A stretch of 64,000 nt of DNA from Paramecium sonneborni (Eukaryota; Ciliophora; Oligohymenophorea; Peniculida; Parameciidae): NCBI GenBank assembly GCA_905182985.1, contig CAJJDN010000001.1, positions 692,775-756,774 on the forward strand, read 5' to 3'. Under the pieces are notes generated by a model. It was not told where the DNA came from. It did no database searches and saw only the letters and a list, made by a program, of their open reading frames with translations. The stretch's first letter is position 1. Each line of letters begins with the position of its first letter. Both the position numbers and the translations under genes were made by a program. This document shows, one piece after another, positions 41,857 through 56,556 of the stretch.

Positions 41857-43329
41857 ATGATTAATAATTAATTTGAACCAGACATCATCTAAATCACAGA
41901 GCAATTAAGCAAACGTCTTAATGATAAAAAGAAATCTATTTAAGAGTTTCTAAATATCTTATAATAGAGAGCTGAAATAGAAGAAGTCTATTCTAAAAGT
42001 CTTGAAAGAATAGGTAAATTTATAAATAAACAATAGGTAATGAATTAAGTAACTTGGTTGAGAATACATAGTAAGATAGCTTTACAGATATTATGTAGTA
42101 TGTTAGAAATTATCTCCTAATTTCAAGTGAATAGAGTAAAGAGTTGTATTAATAATTAAAAAATAATGTTGTCTAAGAATTGCTGAATACTATTAACATT
42201 GATTAAGGATGGGCTAATGAGGTTAATAAAATACAAAATAAGCATTCAAAAGAAGTTAGAAGAAATATTGAAGAATTACATGCCTTATAAGATGATTATA
42301 ATTAAGCATTATATGAAGAAAAAATTTATTTAGAAGGAAAGATTACTTCTAAGAAACGGAATTATGAAAAAAGTGAAACAAATTTAAAATAATTTATTCT
42401 CTATTATAACTAATATTTAGACACGTATTTTTAAGATATTGCTTATATTTAAGATATATTTCTAAATATAGAAATAGACAGAAGAAAATTAATTTAGGAT
42501 GCTGGCATGAAACTTTTTATGTATGAAGTATCATTAATAAGAAATTTATAATATGATATTAGTGGAATTACATAAAAAATTGAATAATATAAAAGTAATA
42601 ATAAATAAAGTGAACTACTAATAATTTAAACAAGTGATAGACCCCTTCTTTCTAAATTAAATGTTGAAAATTATATTCTTTCATTAAAATAATAATATAA
42701 TTTAGATGAAAATTAACGAAAAAAAAAGATGATTGCAGATGCTCAAAATGGATCTGATTAAAAAAAGGTTGATTTTATTTAAGCTAATTCATCAGATTAT
42801 TTAAGATATAACAAGATGTTTGAATAAGCATTAAAATTTTCAGAGATTAATGATGAGATTATTAAATAGTTAATAAATTTAATTTAGAAAACCAAAGCTT
42901 AATAATATTTTGATGCATTTATTTCTACAATTTAAAAAATAACAGGTCAACCAAATTAAAAAAATGATTATTCTTTTACTCCTTTAGGATATTAAACATG
43001 CTTGAAATTATCTGAAATTTTATTAGATTATTGTAATGCATAGAATACGAATGCATAAATAGTGATAAATTTGCTTAAGTTTTCAAAGAATATTTACAAA
43101 ATGTTGAGTGTTCAAGATCAAGAAAATAATGAGATATAGGAATACATAAAATTTTCTTTATTTGGTAATTATGAAGTTCATTACAGAGGGTTTAAAGAAT
43201 CATGAAGTTTTGTAGAATAAGAATTTATGGAATGAATACGTGAGATCCAAAGAATAGATTGATGAACTAACAGAGATAAATTGTATGGAAAATTTGATAT
43301 AATAGTTGAAAACAAAAGTAAACTATTGA
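41857..43329 (+). CDS. F-BAR domain protein
   Basis: 475 residues with introns 42014-42036 (23 nt) and 43165-43186 (22 nt, CAG end). The N-terminus has the FCH signature: a helix with RLNDKKKSIQEFLNILQQRA running into EIEEVYSKSLERIG, the (E/K)RAxIExxYxKxL pattern. Long amphipathic helices follow to about residue 280, as expected for an F-BAR crescent that binds and curves membranes during endocytosis or cytokinesis. The C-terminal 190 residues are helical with no SH3 or RhoGAP domain that I can see. It starts 80 bp after the preceding stop and ends 45 bp before the MFS start on the same strand. Confidence 0.8.
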
Positions 43330-43373
43330 CAAACAGTAATGTTGATTATGCAATTTTATATAATTTTAATAAT

Positions 43374-45171
43374 ATGAATGAATCAGAATTTAAAATTTAC
43401 AAAAAAAATCTGAAGGATAGAGAAAAAAGCTCTTAAAAAACCTTATGGTTAGTTATTTATATTTGCTTTATCTTCCTCCTATTTGGATCGTTTAATATTT
43501 GTGGTAAAATTTTTTTGACATGTGCTTACATCTATTCATTTTCAGATAGCATTTCTAATTTAGATTACACATCATTAAACTTAGCAAATTTTTAGTAATT
43601 TAATATGTAGAATTATTGTTAGATGGTTTCTCTTTTAATTGGTAGGACCTTTAAGCCTTCCATTTTTACCTAATATTATTGGCAAAATGAAATTCAGATT
43701 CATATTATTAACAGCATCTATTGGTCCTATAATATTCCTGACTCCAGCACCTTATGCTTGTTTATGTAAAGGTTCTATATCACCTGGTTGTAATAAAACC
43801 ATAATATATGTATGTGCCTTTTTCGTATCTATAATTGCTGGTTTAATGCAATCCATATTACTATTTACTATGTTATTTTATTTATCCAATCTCTCTAGAA
43901 GCTAAGAAAAAGTGATTTATTATGGTTTGTTTTTTTTCATGTAACATAATACCTTTTTTATAATAGTCATTAATTGCAATGGTTGCTTGGAAGTTTGATT
44001 GGTGAAATTTTCATTACTTATGATAATATGAATTCTCAAAACTCAATATCAAAAGTTTTTGGATTACTTATTTTATTATAATTTCTCGTAAGTCTACTTT
44101 ATTTATCTATTCCGGAAAAATCTAATGGTCGATATTATAAATTTTTCAGAACAATATTTGAATATTATTCCAATTCTAAAGCTTAAAAGCAATCATAATT
44201 AGAATAAACTGGAGGAATTAGAGAATTACTTTTAAAATCATCTTAAATTAATACTGATAATGATAATGAAAGTGATACATTCAAAAATGAAGAACATAGT
44301 TCAAGATCTGAATCAAGATCACAAATAGATTTACATTTATTTAAATCATAAATGTTTTAAAATTCTAATACCAAATCTATTATGACATTATAATGTTTTT
44401 CTATAGAAGAGTAAAGCTTAGTTGAACTTTTAGACTCAGCTAATTCAAATTAAAATATATCGAATTCCATATCTATTGAAAAATATTAAAACCGCAATTA
44501 CTTTTAAAATATATTCATAACTTTAGAAAAACTAAAAAATGAAGGATTTCTATGGGTATTTTTTTTGTTATGTTTTATTGGCAGTATTTAGGCATTTTTG
44601 TATATATATTTTTTTCCTTTTTTTGCTTATCCTGATTATAAGAACTTATCATAACAAGCAGTATTAGTTTTATAAGGATATTTATATGTAGGAATAGGTG
44701 AATTATTTGGTTCATTTGGTATTGGTTGGCTTGGAGATTCAAAAGATAAAATAAAGTAAATATTGTATATAAACTAAAAGTGCTGTTATATATATTCTTT
44801 ATGTTTTCTAATTTGGTTGCTTAATAGCTTGGATGTCATACTTCTTTTAATATGAAATTTTTGTTTTGGTATTCTCATGCTCAACAGGATTTTGTGATTC
44901 AGCTATGACTTCAACAGTGATATCTGTTTTAACTTTAAGATTTCCTAAAGTAATTTATTATTTAAAATAGCTCATATATTTAGTTGATTTAATGTATTTA
45001 ATTTATTCTGTTTCATTTGCTATCTTGGCTTTAGTTTTTATTTCATGTAATTTTGATAACAACACATTTATATCTCTGATTGTATTACAGATTTTTGGAA
45101 TACTTGGATTGTGTGCTATATACAAAATTAAAAATCTTATTCAAAATAATTCAATTTTAGTACTTTCATGA
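43374..45171 (+). CDS. MFS transporter, UNC-93-like
   Basis: 572 residues with introns 43595-43622, 43941-43966 and 44756-44780 (28, 26 and 25 nt). About eleven hydrophobic helices can be counted: TLWLVIYICFIFLLFGSFNI at the N-terminus, then LVGPLSLPFLPNIIG and successive helices, a long acidic/Ser-rich cytosolic loop in the middle (residues of about 230-350), then a second set of helices. The loop between two six-helix halves is the major-facilitator plan. SCSTGFCDSAMTSTVISVLT near the seventh or eighth C-terminal helix resembles the G-x-G/C-D-x-x-x-N/S motif of the UNC-93 family. The substrate cannot be told. The F-BAR gene lies immediately upstream, same strand. Confidence 0.8.
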
Positions 45172-45298
45172 ACTTTATTTATTTTTGTATTTTGTTAAAA
45201 CTAAAACATTTTAATATATTTTCAGAAAATTAATTAAATTTAATTAATCTTATTTATTATTTAAGTTCTTATATGAAAAAATAAATAAATAAATTATC

Positions 45299-48200
45299 TC
45301 AAATTATGTTTCTCCAAATATCACTAATATTTAGTTGATTATTCAGAATTATATTACAGGCTTCTAATTAATTACCGAAAACTTAACATTTTGCCAACAA
45401 GGTAATATTATGTTCTTCAGTTTTTGTGTAAGAAATAATATTATTTTTACTTTCTATCATAATTGGATTGTATAATTCTATTGATCCAGTTTTTTCATTT
45501 ATCATAATCAGACCCTAAGAATTTGATCCAATAAACAAATTATATTTGCTTTCAGTAATTAAATCTAACTTTTTAGAACACAAAGAATAATTGTAAATTA
45601 AATTTTGCATTTCTTTTTTTTATTTTATAATTACATTATTCTTTCCTTGTACTAAAATTTCAATTTATGATTTATAATCAAAAGATGCTTCAAAAACTTC
45701 ATTTAAAGTAATTTAATTCACAATTGTTAAACCAGAAGCTTCTACTATAATAATCTTTTCATTTGATGATAAAATTATTAAAGAACAATCAAAATTATAT
45801 TTTACTTAAATAGCTTTAAAAGATTCTGTAAATGATAGACTCTTAATTGTATCAAAAGAATCTAAATTACTTTGTTATAACTTTTATCCACTAAAGTATA
45901 TAAGTCTCAGTTATTTATTATCAATACAATTTATTTACTCTCTAATTGAATCTAATTCAAAAATTACTTTTTTCCAATTTAATATTTTGCAGTCTGCATT
46001 CATACTATTTAATGTGATTTTATCATCTTCTATTTGATATATATGATGAATGGCTTCCCATGTATTAGTTACAATAGAGATTCTTTTCTTTATAAGTTAA
46101 ATTGTAAATTGAACCTAATGATGATTATAAAATTTTAAAACATCTTTATCAGCAACATAAAATTAACAATCTCTGTTGGATATCATTTTGAAATACTGAA
46201 TTATTTCTATATTTTTTAATTACAATAGAATTTAATAAGTTAATGTATTCCAAATATTAATTTCTTATAAAGTAGAGACAATTGCAATTTAATCTAAATT
46301 ATTTGATGATATTAAAATTGGATTAATCTGCAAAATATTAGATTAAAGTTAATGAAAGTTTTTTGCTGAATAAGTTAACCATAAAACTTTATTGCTTATA
46401 ATCTAAATAACATCCTCAGTAAATTCAATATGATCTATTTGAATTAAAAATTAACCTATTACAGAATTATCTTATTTTTTCAATAATACTAAAGTAGTCA
46501 TTTCATTGCCTTCTTCCTATTCCTTAATTACTATGGTATCTGAAAAAATCCAAAAATCTTTAAGTTAATTTTTTGAATTATAAAGAATTGTTATTGTATT
46601 CCTTTTATTACTTTCATATCTTAGATCATGCAAAGTAATATAAAATTCTCTATATTTTTTTATCATTTATTTATTTGTAACATATTCCTATTAGAATTAT
46701 TAATTAAGCACGATAGTTTCATTTGTTGTTGTAGTTATAAATAATCTATTTTCTGTACTCTTAACTTATTTAATTGATCTGTAAGACTATTTATTTATAA
46801 TCTTGTTTTTTACTGTTATCACAGAATTCCTAAACTCTTCTATAAAATCATGTTATAAATAAAAGAAATTTAGGTTGTCTTTAATCCATAATATTCTATC
46901 ATATAATAAAGCAACATAACTCATTTTTATATTTGTTTTAAGATCATGACAAATAGTTTCATAATTTTTGTTAATTATTGCAAAATTTTAATCATCACTT
47001 AAATAAAATTTAGAATTATTAGACTAATCTATAATTTTAAAATCAAAAATGTTTTTATTATACACTCCCATATAAATATCTTAAGAATTGGCTAGTTTTC
47101 CTAAGAAATTAAAAGAATTTTGTATAAAATAAATCATATCAAATTAAAATACTTAGTTAATTATTTTATCTTATCTATCCTTTAAATAAGATAGATCAAT
47201 ACAAAAGAGTTCTTATTCAGTTAACATTAATAAATTATTTAATTTATAATTTATTATGAGATCTGTAGTTTTAATCCTAATTTATTTAATAACTTCAAAA
47301 GGTTGCAGACCCAGAAGAATAAAAGAATATGTAAAAGTTAGCAACATTGTATCATTTTAAATTAAATAACATTAATTTTATTTTAAGTTTTGAGCATTTT
47401 CGTTTAAGTCACATTCACTTATAATCTTAAATGTTTCCTAACTTATCAATTATAAATTTGAATTATTTAAATATAAGAACTAATTTTTTTGATTCTCAAT
47501 TATAATAAATTTTCCTATCAATTAGTTAAAAGTACCATAAATTATATCATACTCTAAATTTGAATCAGTTGTTTACTTTGTTACAACAGTGATATCTAAG
47601 TCTGCGTAATATTTCATTGAAATTATAGAATCTTTATTATTAAGAGTGCCATGAACATTTAAATTATCAAAAGATAATTATCCATCTTCAATTTAATAAT
47701 GCATACTAGAAACTATTTCTGTTTGTGTTAAAAATACTATAAGATTACCCTACATTTGATAAAACTATTTTATATTGTATTTCATAATATCTTAGTTTGA
47801 TATTTAAATTTAAAATTAGATTTCCTTCTTTTCGGAGTCAAATTACAATATTTTAGCCTCAGTTGGTGTAATTAATTATAAAAGCATAATATATTAATCG
47901 AATTATGTAACTGATATGATATGTTCAATCTAAAATTAATTTGGTTGAATCTCATAATTGTATTCTCTTAAAAGATAAAATTTATCTTATGTTATTATAT
48001 AAAAATCATCTAATATTTAAAAAATTTAACATTTTTCAAAATTGCCATTAATTAATAAATTACCCTCTAAATCTTTTATTGAAATTTTGTAAATAATAAA
48101 AGTTTTGCCTGATTTAAAATAACGAACAAAAAGAGGAGATTTTAAATCATTTTTCAAGATATATGAAGTTAAACTTAGATTAGAACAAACCATATTCTTC

Positions 48201-51200
48201 ATGTTATTTTTTAAAAGTCCAAGATTTTTTATACTTATATTATTCCATTCTGATCCAGATAAATTACAATCTTATAAATAACAATCCTCAATTTAAATAT
48301 CTTTAAGTTTAATGTTAGAAAAATTTGCCCCTTTAATAAATCCATCCAATTAAAGTAATAAAAAAAAGGCATTAGATGACAATTAACAATAATCTCTATG
48401 ATTGGATGACAATTAAATAATCTTTATTAAATTTTACTTCAAAAAGAAATTTGATTTTAATTTTTATACAATAAAATTTATTGTTCCATAATAAAATGAA
48501 TTAGATAAGTTTTTCATTTTAAGAATACTATTATCAAATAACTCATTATTTGGAACATTATCAAATAATTCAATTAATTTTATTATAGCTTTAGCAACTA
48601 AGAATTCTTAAATTACTTTACTTTCAAAAGAGTAAACTGAGAATTATTCAATTAATGGAATTGAGTATCTTAAATATTTTTTTGATATAAGTGTTTCTTT
48701 TATTGAATAACTGTCATCATTCAGAATTATTAACAAATCACTAACAGAACTTCCTGAATTACTCACTTTTATTGAAAATAGTTCATTAAATGATAATAAT
48801 TAAGCTAAATTTAAACAAAAGTTCCATTATTCTTCTCTAAATTCTGTGATAGCAATCTCTTTTTCTGTTTATTCAGAATTAATAACCGAATTATCAAAAC
48901 AATAATTTATATATTCTTCATATAAATCATAGTGAGTTATTTAAATTTTTTCAAATGCTGAAGTAATTTTATTAATCAAAAATGGATCCTTTTAAAATTA
49001 CTAATTTATGATTATTTTTGCTTTTGTAACTGAAAACTCTAAGTTATATAATTTAAAAAATTAACTATTAATTAATTAATTCCAATATTTTTCTAATTGG
49101 GCAATTTGCTCAGTGACTTCACAATTAATTTAATAGTTTTGACATAAAAAATTATTGAAAAATTAATTTTTTATTTTTTGGTTATCAGTCAATTTCAAAA
49201 TTAATTTTGGTAATGCATAGATAAAAACCTTTAAAATTTATGGATTATCTATAGGTTGTTCATATTTTAGACTTTCTAACATACGATTATAATAATAGCT
49301 TGATTTTAATTATTCTAATTGATGAGACAATTATTGAGTAATTGTACCTTTATAATTTTTAATATTTTGGTCCTGTTATAATGTAATTATTAATTTATTG
49401 ATAATTGGTTATGATAGTAATATATTTCCTAAACTCTGTTCGTTAAAATTAAAATTAATTTTTTTCCAAAATGATATAAAATTTTAAATTAGCAAATCTT
49501 GATGAGGAAATTCACACATAAGTTAATAAAAATCCATAACTACATTTCTAATACTCATTTCTTAAAACTGAATCAAAAATTGATTGATTTAATCAGAATC
49601 AAAAGGAAGAATTTTCAAATTCCAATAATTCTTAATCATATAATTTGTTTGATTTTAATCAATCCAACGTAAATGATTATGATTTTTAAATTATTCACTT
49701 CTTGTTACAATAATATATTTAGGAGTATTCTGTAAACAGGGTGTATTCCATTAAATTAAATTGTTTGATTTAAGAAAATTTGTAGTTTTTAAATTTTAAC
49801 TTAATTTATCATAGCCTTAAAAAATAAATAACATTTGCATTTTGTTAGATCTTATATGAGTTTAAAGTTATTCAATTTATTAAGCATTTAATTTATAATT
49901 CAAGGATCTTAAAGTTTCAATTATTGCATTATTGATTGGATCTTTTAATTCTGACAATTTTACAATAATAGGAATAATTTTTATTGGGTCATTTCTTTTC
50001 CAAACATATTCTTCAATTTTTTTAATTGCTACACTTTTCCCAGATCCTGAATCTCCTTATAATAATAATAATTAATCCTGCTATTAATCATCTAAAAATC
50101 TATCTATAGTACCATTTTTTTTATCTTTTTAAGAAAATAATGTCCTCATTTAATTTTTATTCTAACATTCAAACTCAATGTAAGTATTTTTAACTTAATT
50201 AATTTTTATTTTCCTAGAAATATTTTCCATTCTCAGTAAAAACAATTCTGTTATTGATTTGCCTTAATAGAAGCTAATTTCATGAATTTCTAATGATTAT
50301 GAATTTTGATCACCTTTTTCAAATTCTGTCAACAATTAATTGCAAAATGGTATCTCTATATCATATTCTGATTCTATTTCCTTAAAGTTTATAATCATTG
50401 TTTATATAAGGTTAGTTAATTTTTTGATTTTTTCATCTAATTTTTAAGTAAGCTCAAATGTAGGTTCATATTTAATTTAAAAATACAATTGTTTTCGCTC
50501 TTAAATCATTTATTTTAAATCATTTTCAAAATATGATAATTCACTTTAGAGTTAATGCTAAATAATTTAACTAAGTTCTTTTTTGAAAGTTGATTTGATT
50601 TCTCTTTTGATTAATGTATTTGTTTCATTTAGTCGAATTTGCAAAATTAATTTACTAATAGTGTAAAAATCTTCTTCAACTAAACAACAATTCCATACAT
50701 TAATCAAATTTACGATCATAATTGATCTTATCATAAATGATTCCATAGCTGATTAAACAATATGTAAATTTTCTTTATCCTTTTCATCTGACTTTAGTAT
50801 TTCTAAAATTGCATTTTAGTCAATAAAATTGAAGTTAAATTTAATAAATTACATAACAAGAATAATATCTGTATTAAATTTATAATTATAGAATGTTTCG
50901 AAATCTTATTTTTTATTATTTTATAAAATGTTTAAGGAACCACTGGTTGAATTTTGATTTTATAATTATATTCTAGATTAAACTAAATTAAGAGTATCAC
51001 CTAATCCTTCTTAAACACTTATTAATAGATTTTGAAGTTCTTCTATGTTAAAATTAGTTTAATTTTCTAAACGATTTGATAATTAATCAACTCCTTAAGT
51101 ATACTACTCAAGAATCGATTTTATTTTTTGTACTTAACTTAAGCATATTTATTTTAAATTAGTCATTATACTTTAATATCTATTTTAAGAGCTTAAATCT

Positions 51201-53746
51201 TAATTAAGATTGTAACTTTGGTATACTTTTAATTCTTGATTTAATGCTTCTAACTGATTTTACATCTTAAAATATGATCCTAATTAAGGGTTAAGAGGCC
51301 ATCTTATAGATGTGTTTATTTAACAAATTAAATCATAAGTCTTATTTAATTAATCATATTTAATCTATATAAAAGATTGATCATATTTTTAATAATCTAA
51401 TTCTTCTATCTATTCAAACATTAAATTCCATTAATTGATTAAATCGTTATAATGATCAAATTCATAATTTATTTATATAGATAATTTATAATTATTTATA
51501 TGTTAGATAATCTTCTTGTTTTGATAAAGCATATTGTCCAGGGTTTTGCATATAAATTAAATTGATCTTATATAAACTTTTGCTTATTCATAGTCTTGAA
51601 ACTAGCTACTTGTAAATAAATCCCGAAACTCTTTGTGTAATTCCATTAATTAACTTTTAACTATTTGTTTTTCGTATCCTTATATATAAAAAAGAGTTTA
51701 ATGATCTTGGTTTCTAAATTCAAATTATTCATTCGGAAATTCTAAATACTATAATCTTAGAGATACATGATAAAATTATTAAATACAATTATAGTCTACC
51801 TATTTTAATTTAAAAGAAAAGCGCATAAAAGCATTTTTAAATTAAATTATTTTATCATTAACTTTTCTTAAGCTGCTTGAGATAATTTCACTGATTTCCT
51901 TATTTTATTTATATAATTAAATTATCGGATCACTTGAGCTTATAGTTTGTACAACCTTAAATACTGTTTGATATTGTCTCTCAATATATTCAGAAATAAT
52001 GGAGAAATAAACATCAAAATTAATACTTAATAATTATACATCCTTTAAATTATCTAAATTGGCTTTACTTATAAGATGACAATCGAGGTAATTTTATTAA
52101 TTTTCTTAAAAGATTGTTTTTAATTATGAAGCCTTTCCTTCTTAATTAGTTATCTACTCCATATTATTCCATTGTAAAAGAATAAAATCAAAACGAATTA
52201 AGAATTTTTAGATTCCTTTTACTTAGTTTATCAAATGCTTGATTTACTTTTATTTTTCTTCAAGCTCTCCAAATACAACAGGATCATCATATGATTTATT
52301 TTCTAACATTCTAATCCATTTATTTAAACTTAATTATTTAATTAAAGATAAATTTTCATTAAGTTCAGTATAGCTTTGATTAACTTTTTTAATGAGATCA
52401 ATATTAGTTTCTATATCTATCTCAACAAATAATTAAGAAAGATACTGAAAAACATTTTTTGTTTCTTATTCCTATTAAAATGATTCCTTTTACTCTTCTT
52501 TTTTCTAATAAAGTGAATTGAAAAACTTATCTTAGGAAATAATTTAAGATTAAATTTACTTAAGCATAGTGAAAGAAGTTATCCTTTCATAAATTTATTG
52601 GCAATATTAATTTTTTATTTTAAGGTAATTAAGTGTAATGCGATACTCATTCTTAATTTTTTATAAGCACCCCATATCAATTAAATCTTAAAGATCTGTA
52701 TTAACTTGAATTTAATCATCTGAAATAATTGGTGAATAAGATACAATATCACTAATAGCTTGAATCCAGGCTTAGTGTACATAATAATCAGATTTGGATA
52801 GATCTTTGTGAAAATTATGTAATTCTACAATTATTTTTTTTGCTGATTAATTATTTTATCGTAGTTCTTAAATGGTCCACCATTTGATTGTATCAATATT
52901 AAAGATTTATTTATAAATTTTTCTATATTATACTTTGGTAGCATCTCGAATTGATTAGATAACACCACTTTTAATAGTATCTTGAGTTGGTTTTGGAAGA
53001 GTATTCATAAGAATCTGATTATAACTTGTAAATAAGGCCATTATTTCCAAACCTTCTTATGAATCATTAGGCATGATAACAAAAATCATTTTACAAACCA
53101 TAATTTCATAGTCAATCATATATTTATAAAAACTGTCTAAAGAATTATTTTGAGTCTCAATTTTATTTAAAGTTGAAATATATTATTACTGCATTCTATC
53201 CTTAATTGACTTTGCTTAACAATAATGCCAAAATATATTTCTTGAGAGTTTATGAGCAAATTTTATGGATAAATATCGTAGTAATGGATTTTTTAATTTC
53301 CAACATGATTCAAGAATGTCTGTAAGCCATTTCTCTAAATTTTCAACTTATTTATTGAGTTGATTCCTTGATTTGGTGAGATTATTTAGTTCTTAATCCA
53401 GCGATAATAGTATTTAAAGACTATTGTAAATCTCTGAATAATTATTGTTAAAATCCTCAGCTTTTTTTGATAACAAAAGGACATTACTAGAGAGAACATT
53501 CTCAAATTGATTAGAAATTTATAATGAGTTAATAGAGAGGGATTGTTATTTACTTTAAGAAGCACAAGCCCCACCTCCTCTTAACATTTTATATAAATTA
53601 TTAAATGCTACACCATGTTATCTAAAAAGTGATATCATAAAAGTTAAGCTGCCATTTAACTTTTTCATCATAGTTGGAAAGGTCATAAAAAATCTAACTC
53701 TAGACATTAGTTTATACATTTAACAAATGCTTTTATAATCAATCAT
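45299..53746 (-). CDS. giant NACHT-domain (STAND) NTPase with pentapeptide-like and beta-propeller C-terminus
   Basis: 2,815 residues in a single exon; the frames read at the start, at the P-loop and at the stop agree exactly without splicing. Residues 1 to about 1,200 are helical with no recognised domain. A NACHT NTPase follows: TIDRFLDDQQQDQLLLLQ leads into the Walker A GDSGSGKS at 1231-1238, Walker B-like LFIFQGYDKL at about 1305-1314 (the usual Asp-Glu pair is changed: Gly-Tyr-Asp-Lys), and YIIVTRSEQF as sensor-1 at about 1345. A helical region follows. Near residue 1,800, FIKGANFSNIKLKDIQI plus CYLQDCNLSGSEWNN is the pentapeptide-like linker seen before WD40 repeats in ciliate NACHT proteins. 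The last 980 residues look like degenerate beta-propeller blades. STAND proteins are ATP-driven signalling switches; the trigger and output here are unknown. Confidence 0.85.
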
Positions 53747-54264
53747 GGATGCATAGAATAAATAAAATATTTTTTTACTACTATCACATCATATAAAGAT
53801 GATAACATAATGTCTTATTATTATTTTAAATAATTTTTTAATGATGGGAAATATCAAAAATAATAAAAATAATTTCTGATGTATATGAATGAATCTATGA
53901 TAATATTAATGAAATAATAAAGAGATTGTACTTAATCATATTGTTTTTAAAATATTAATTTAATCCATATAGTGCAAAAGATTAATTATAGGGGATAACT
54001 GATAAATTATAATTAAATTGAGAATAAAAGTTTGAGTAATAATATTTTTGATTAAAATATTAAAAGTAATTCTTCAAAATAAAAAGTTTGGATGTAATAT
54101 TCAGATTAATAGATGAATAACTTAAATAATAATAAATGAAGATTATAATTGGATAGAATTTTAATATAAAAAAGGAAATAACAAGTGAAGAAAGAATAGA
54201 AGTGTTTTTAGATATATAATTTTTGATATGAATTTTGATTGATATGGATATAAAATTTAAATAC
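53747..54264. other. intergenic upstream of the NACHT gene
   Basis: 518 bp between the NACHT start and the 3' end of the surface antigen on the same strand. AT-rich, with no frame worth reporting and no repeat noticed. It should hold the NACHT promoter and the antigen's 3' UTR. Confidence 0.55.
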
Positions 54265-56556
54265 TCAAATGCTGATAATAAGGAGGATTAATGCAAGGTT
54301 AAGAATGGTTGATTATAAACATGATTCACATGAACCATCAGTATCATTATTTTTTGACCATCTATATGTTCTAGCAGTATTGGTATAACAATTGTTGGAG
54401 GTTAAATTTAAGTTTGTGGCATTTTAACAAGTTGTATTCCAGATACACATTTAGATTTAGAAACTGAAATTAATATATGAATCAAAGTAAGTGCAATCTG
54501 AAGGATTAGTGACCATAGAACAAGTAATAGAATTGCAAGTATTTGTTTAGAAATTCCAATAACAAGCATAATTATTAATACCACATAGAGACATTTCAGT
54601 AATTTGATTACATTCTGATAATGTATAACAAGTTTAAGTTTTAGTATTCCATCTACAAACTCCATCAGAAGCTACAGTAAGATAACAATTAGTATAATCA
54701 GCAATTGATGAGCATTTGTTTTTTGAATCTGCATATGAGAGTTCCTTACAAAATTAACCATCAGTTTATGTACATCTTTATGAATAGAGCATGCACATAT
54801 AAGAATTAGATCCTGGTAATTTATCACAAGAAGTAAATGGTAAACATTACATTGCATCTTGATATTAAATCCAATGGCAATTATAATTTTATATACAAAG
54901 ATCTCTTGTTTTTAACATCGAACATGATATTACTACACATTAAGATTTTTCTGAGTTCCATAAACAACTATCACTTGCAGTTGCACAATCGCCTTAATAT
55001 ATTAATTAATCACACTAACACCATCTTTTTTTATTAGGAATAAGTGCTGCTGCACATTAAGTACATACACCAACTTTTGAATCTAAACTACTCCATCTAT
55101 ATGTCCCTTAAGTACTGATATAACAAGATTAAAAACTTAAATTATATGTTTTCTAATCATCACAATATCCTAATTCATAATTCCAATAACAATATTGATA
55201 AGATCCGCTATAATAGTCAAAGTAAAAGGAACAATCAGAAATCTAAGTAAAAATATAACATTAGACTGGATAACATTAATAACCTTAAACATAACATGCA
55301 TGTTTTAGTTTTTTACAAACTTGATAATCTAAATTAAAACATGAGGGTGAAAATTGACATTGATTTTTTTAATAATTCCAATAACATAATCCTTTACTAA
55401 GAATTGAATTACCACAATTATAAGAAGTATCTTATTATTAACAGAATGAATTATCTAAAGGAATTGAAGTACAGAATTATCCATTACTACTTGGACATTA
55501 AATTGATTATGCAATACATTAAAATTAATTACTACCTCTGATTTCAGAACATTTTGTAAAAGGTATGCATCCTTTTCCAAAAATATACATACATGCAGGA
55601 GATTAAGCGCATAATGATTATTATTCATTAAATAATTGACATTAACTAGTTATACATTTATTTTATTGCCATGTACATATTTTAGCAGAAATGCAATCCA
55701 TCTAAGCCACCAATTATTCACAAGCACATATATCTGATTATTTTGTTATTCTTAGAGTGCATGGTAAACATATTCCTTGTACTGAATATTTATTATCTGC
55801 TATCCAATGATATGTGCCTAATGTATTTACAAAACAGTTTTATTCATTCAAATCTGATGTTCCTTTAGCTGTTTAACAAGTTTTTGATTAATCATTCCAA
55901 ATACATAAATAAAATTAATCCTGATTGAATACTGTCTAAACAAAAGTGCAATTTATTCGAGCAGTAATATCTTCACAAGTCATTTAAACACATATCCCAT
56001 TAGCATTAATATGACAATATTATCCTTATGAATGATCAGTCTCATAGGGTCTATAATTATTGCAAATATTCAATGGAATTTATTAACAATTCACATAATA
56101 AACACATTAATTTGTTTATGTCTACCATGAACATTTTCCTTCTTATCCTGTAGCACATTCTTATTATGTTGAGTACATCTAACAACCAGGTAAATCCTTT
56201 TATGAAACACAATTTCCACTCAATCCATAACAAGATATATTCTATTATTAACAGGTTAAATTTGGTTGTCCCTCTAACTAATTACAATCCACAATTCCAT
56301 TTGAAGTCACACAAAAATTTCCATTCCAAATACATTCTCTCATTAGAACACAATCAGCTGAAGAATTTAAATAAGCACAATTTGTAATCTCACATGACTC
56401 ATTACCATCATAGTTCACTTACCAATTGCAATAAGGGTAAAGCTAACTGCATTCTTTATCTAATGCAATCTAAGTGCACAAACAAGAATTTTGGAATGAT
56501 AAAACTACTTATGATTTTACCAACGAAATTAGAATCAACAACCAAATCACTTCCAT
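54265..56556 (-). CDS. cysteine-rich GPI-type surface antigen (Paramecium surface antigen family)
   Basis: 763 residues, one exon. A signal peptide (MEVIWLLILISLVKS, cleavage after Ser) leads into a protein made almost entirely of Cys-rich units with the C-x-W-x(5-10)-C rhythm, for example CYWNYQKNQC and CLWNSEKSQC, as in the Pfam Paramecium surface antigen repeat. There is a repeated T-Y-R-W ... C-x-x-C spacer (TYRWSSLDSKVGVCTQC). The C-terminus ends CESCLQSTILNLALILLIIS, a hydrophobic GPI-attachment signal. These proteins coat cell and cilia as immobilisation antigens and are expressed mutually exclusively. At 763 residues it is shorter than classical antigens. It is head-to-head with the related gene at 56938. 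Confidence 0.88.

Noticed and set aside
53386..53574. 62-codon minus-strand frame near the NACHT start
   Set aside because: It is an out-of-frame shadow of the NACHT N-terminal coding sequence, which is open through the whole stretch.
54408..55037. Several 60-85-codon frames on both strands inside the smaller surface antigen
   Set aside because: They are out-of-frame readings of the antigen's Cys-rich repeats and lack antigen-like or other coding character.
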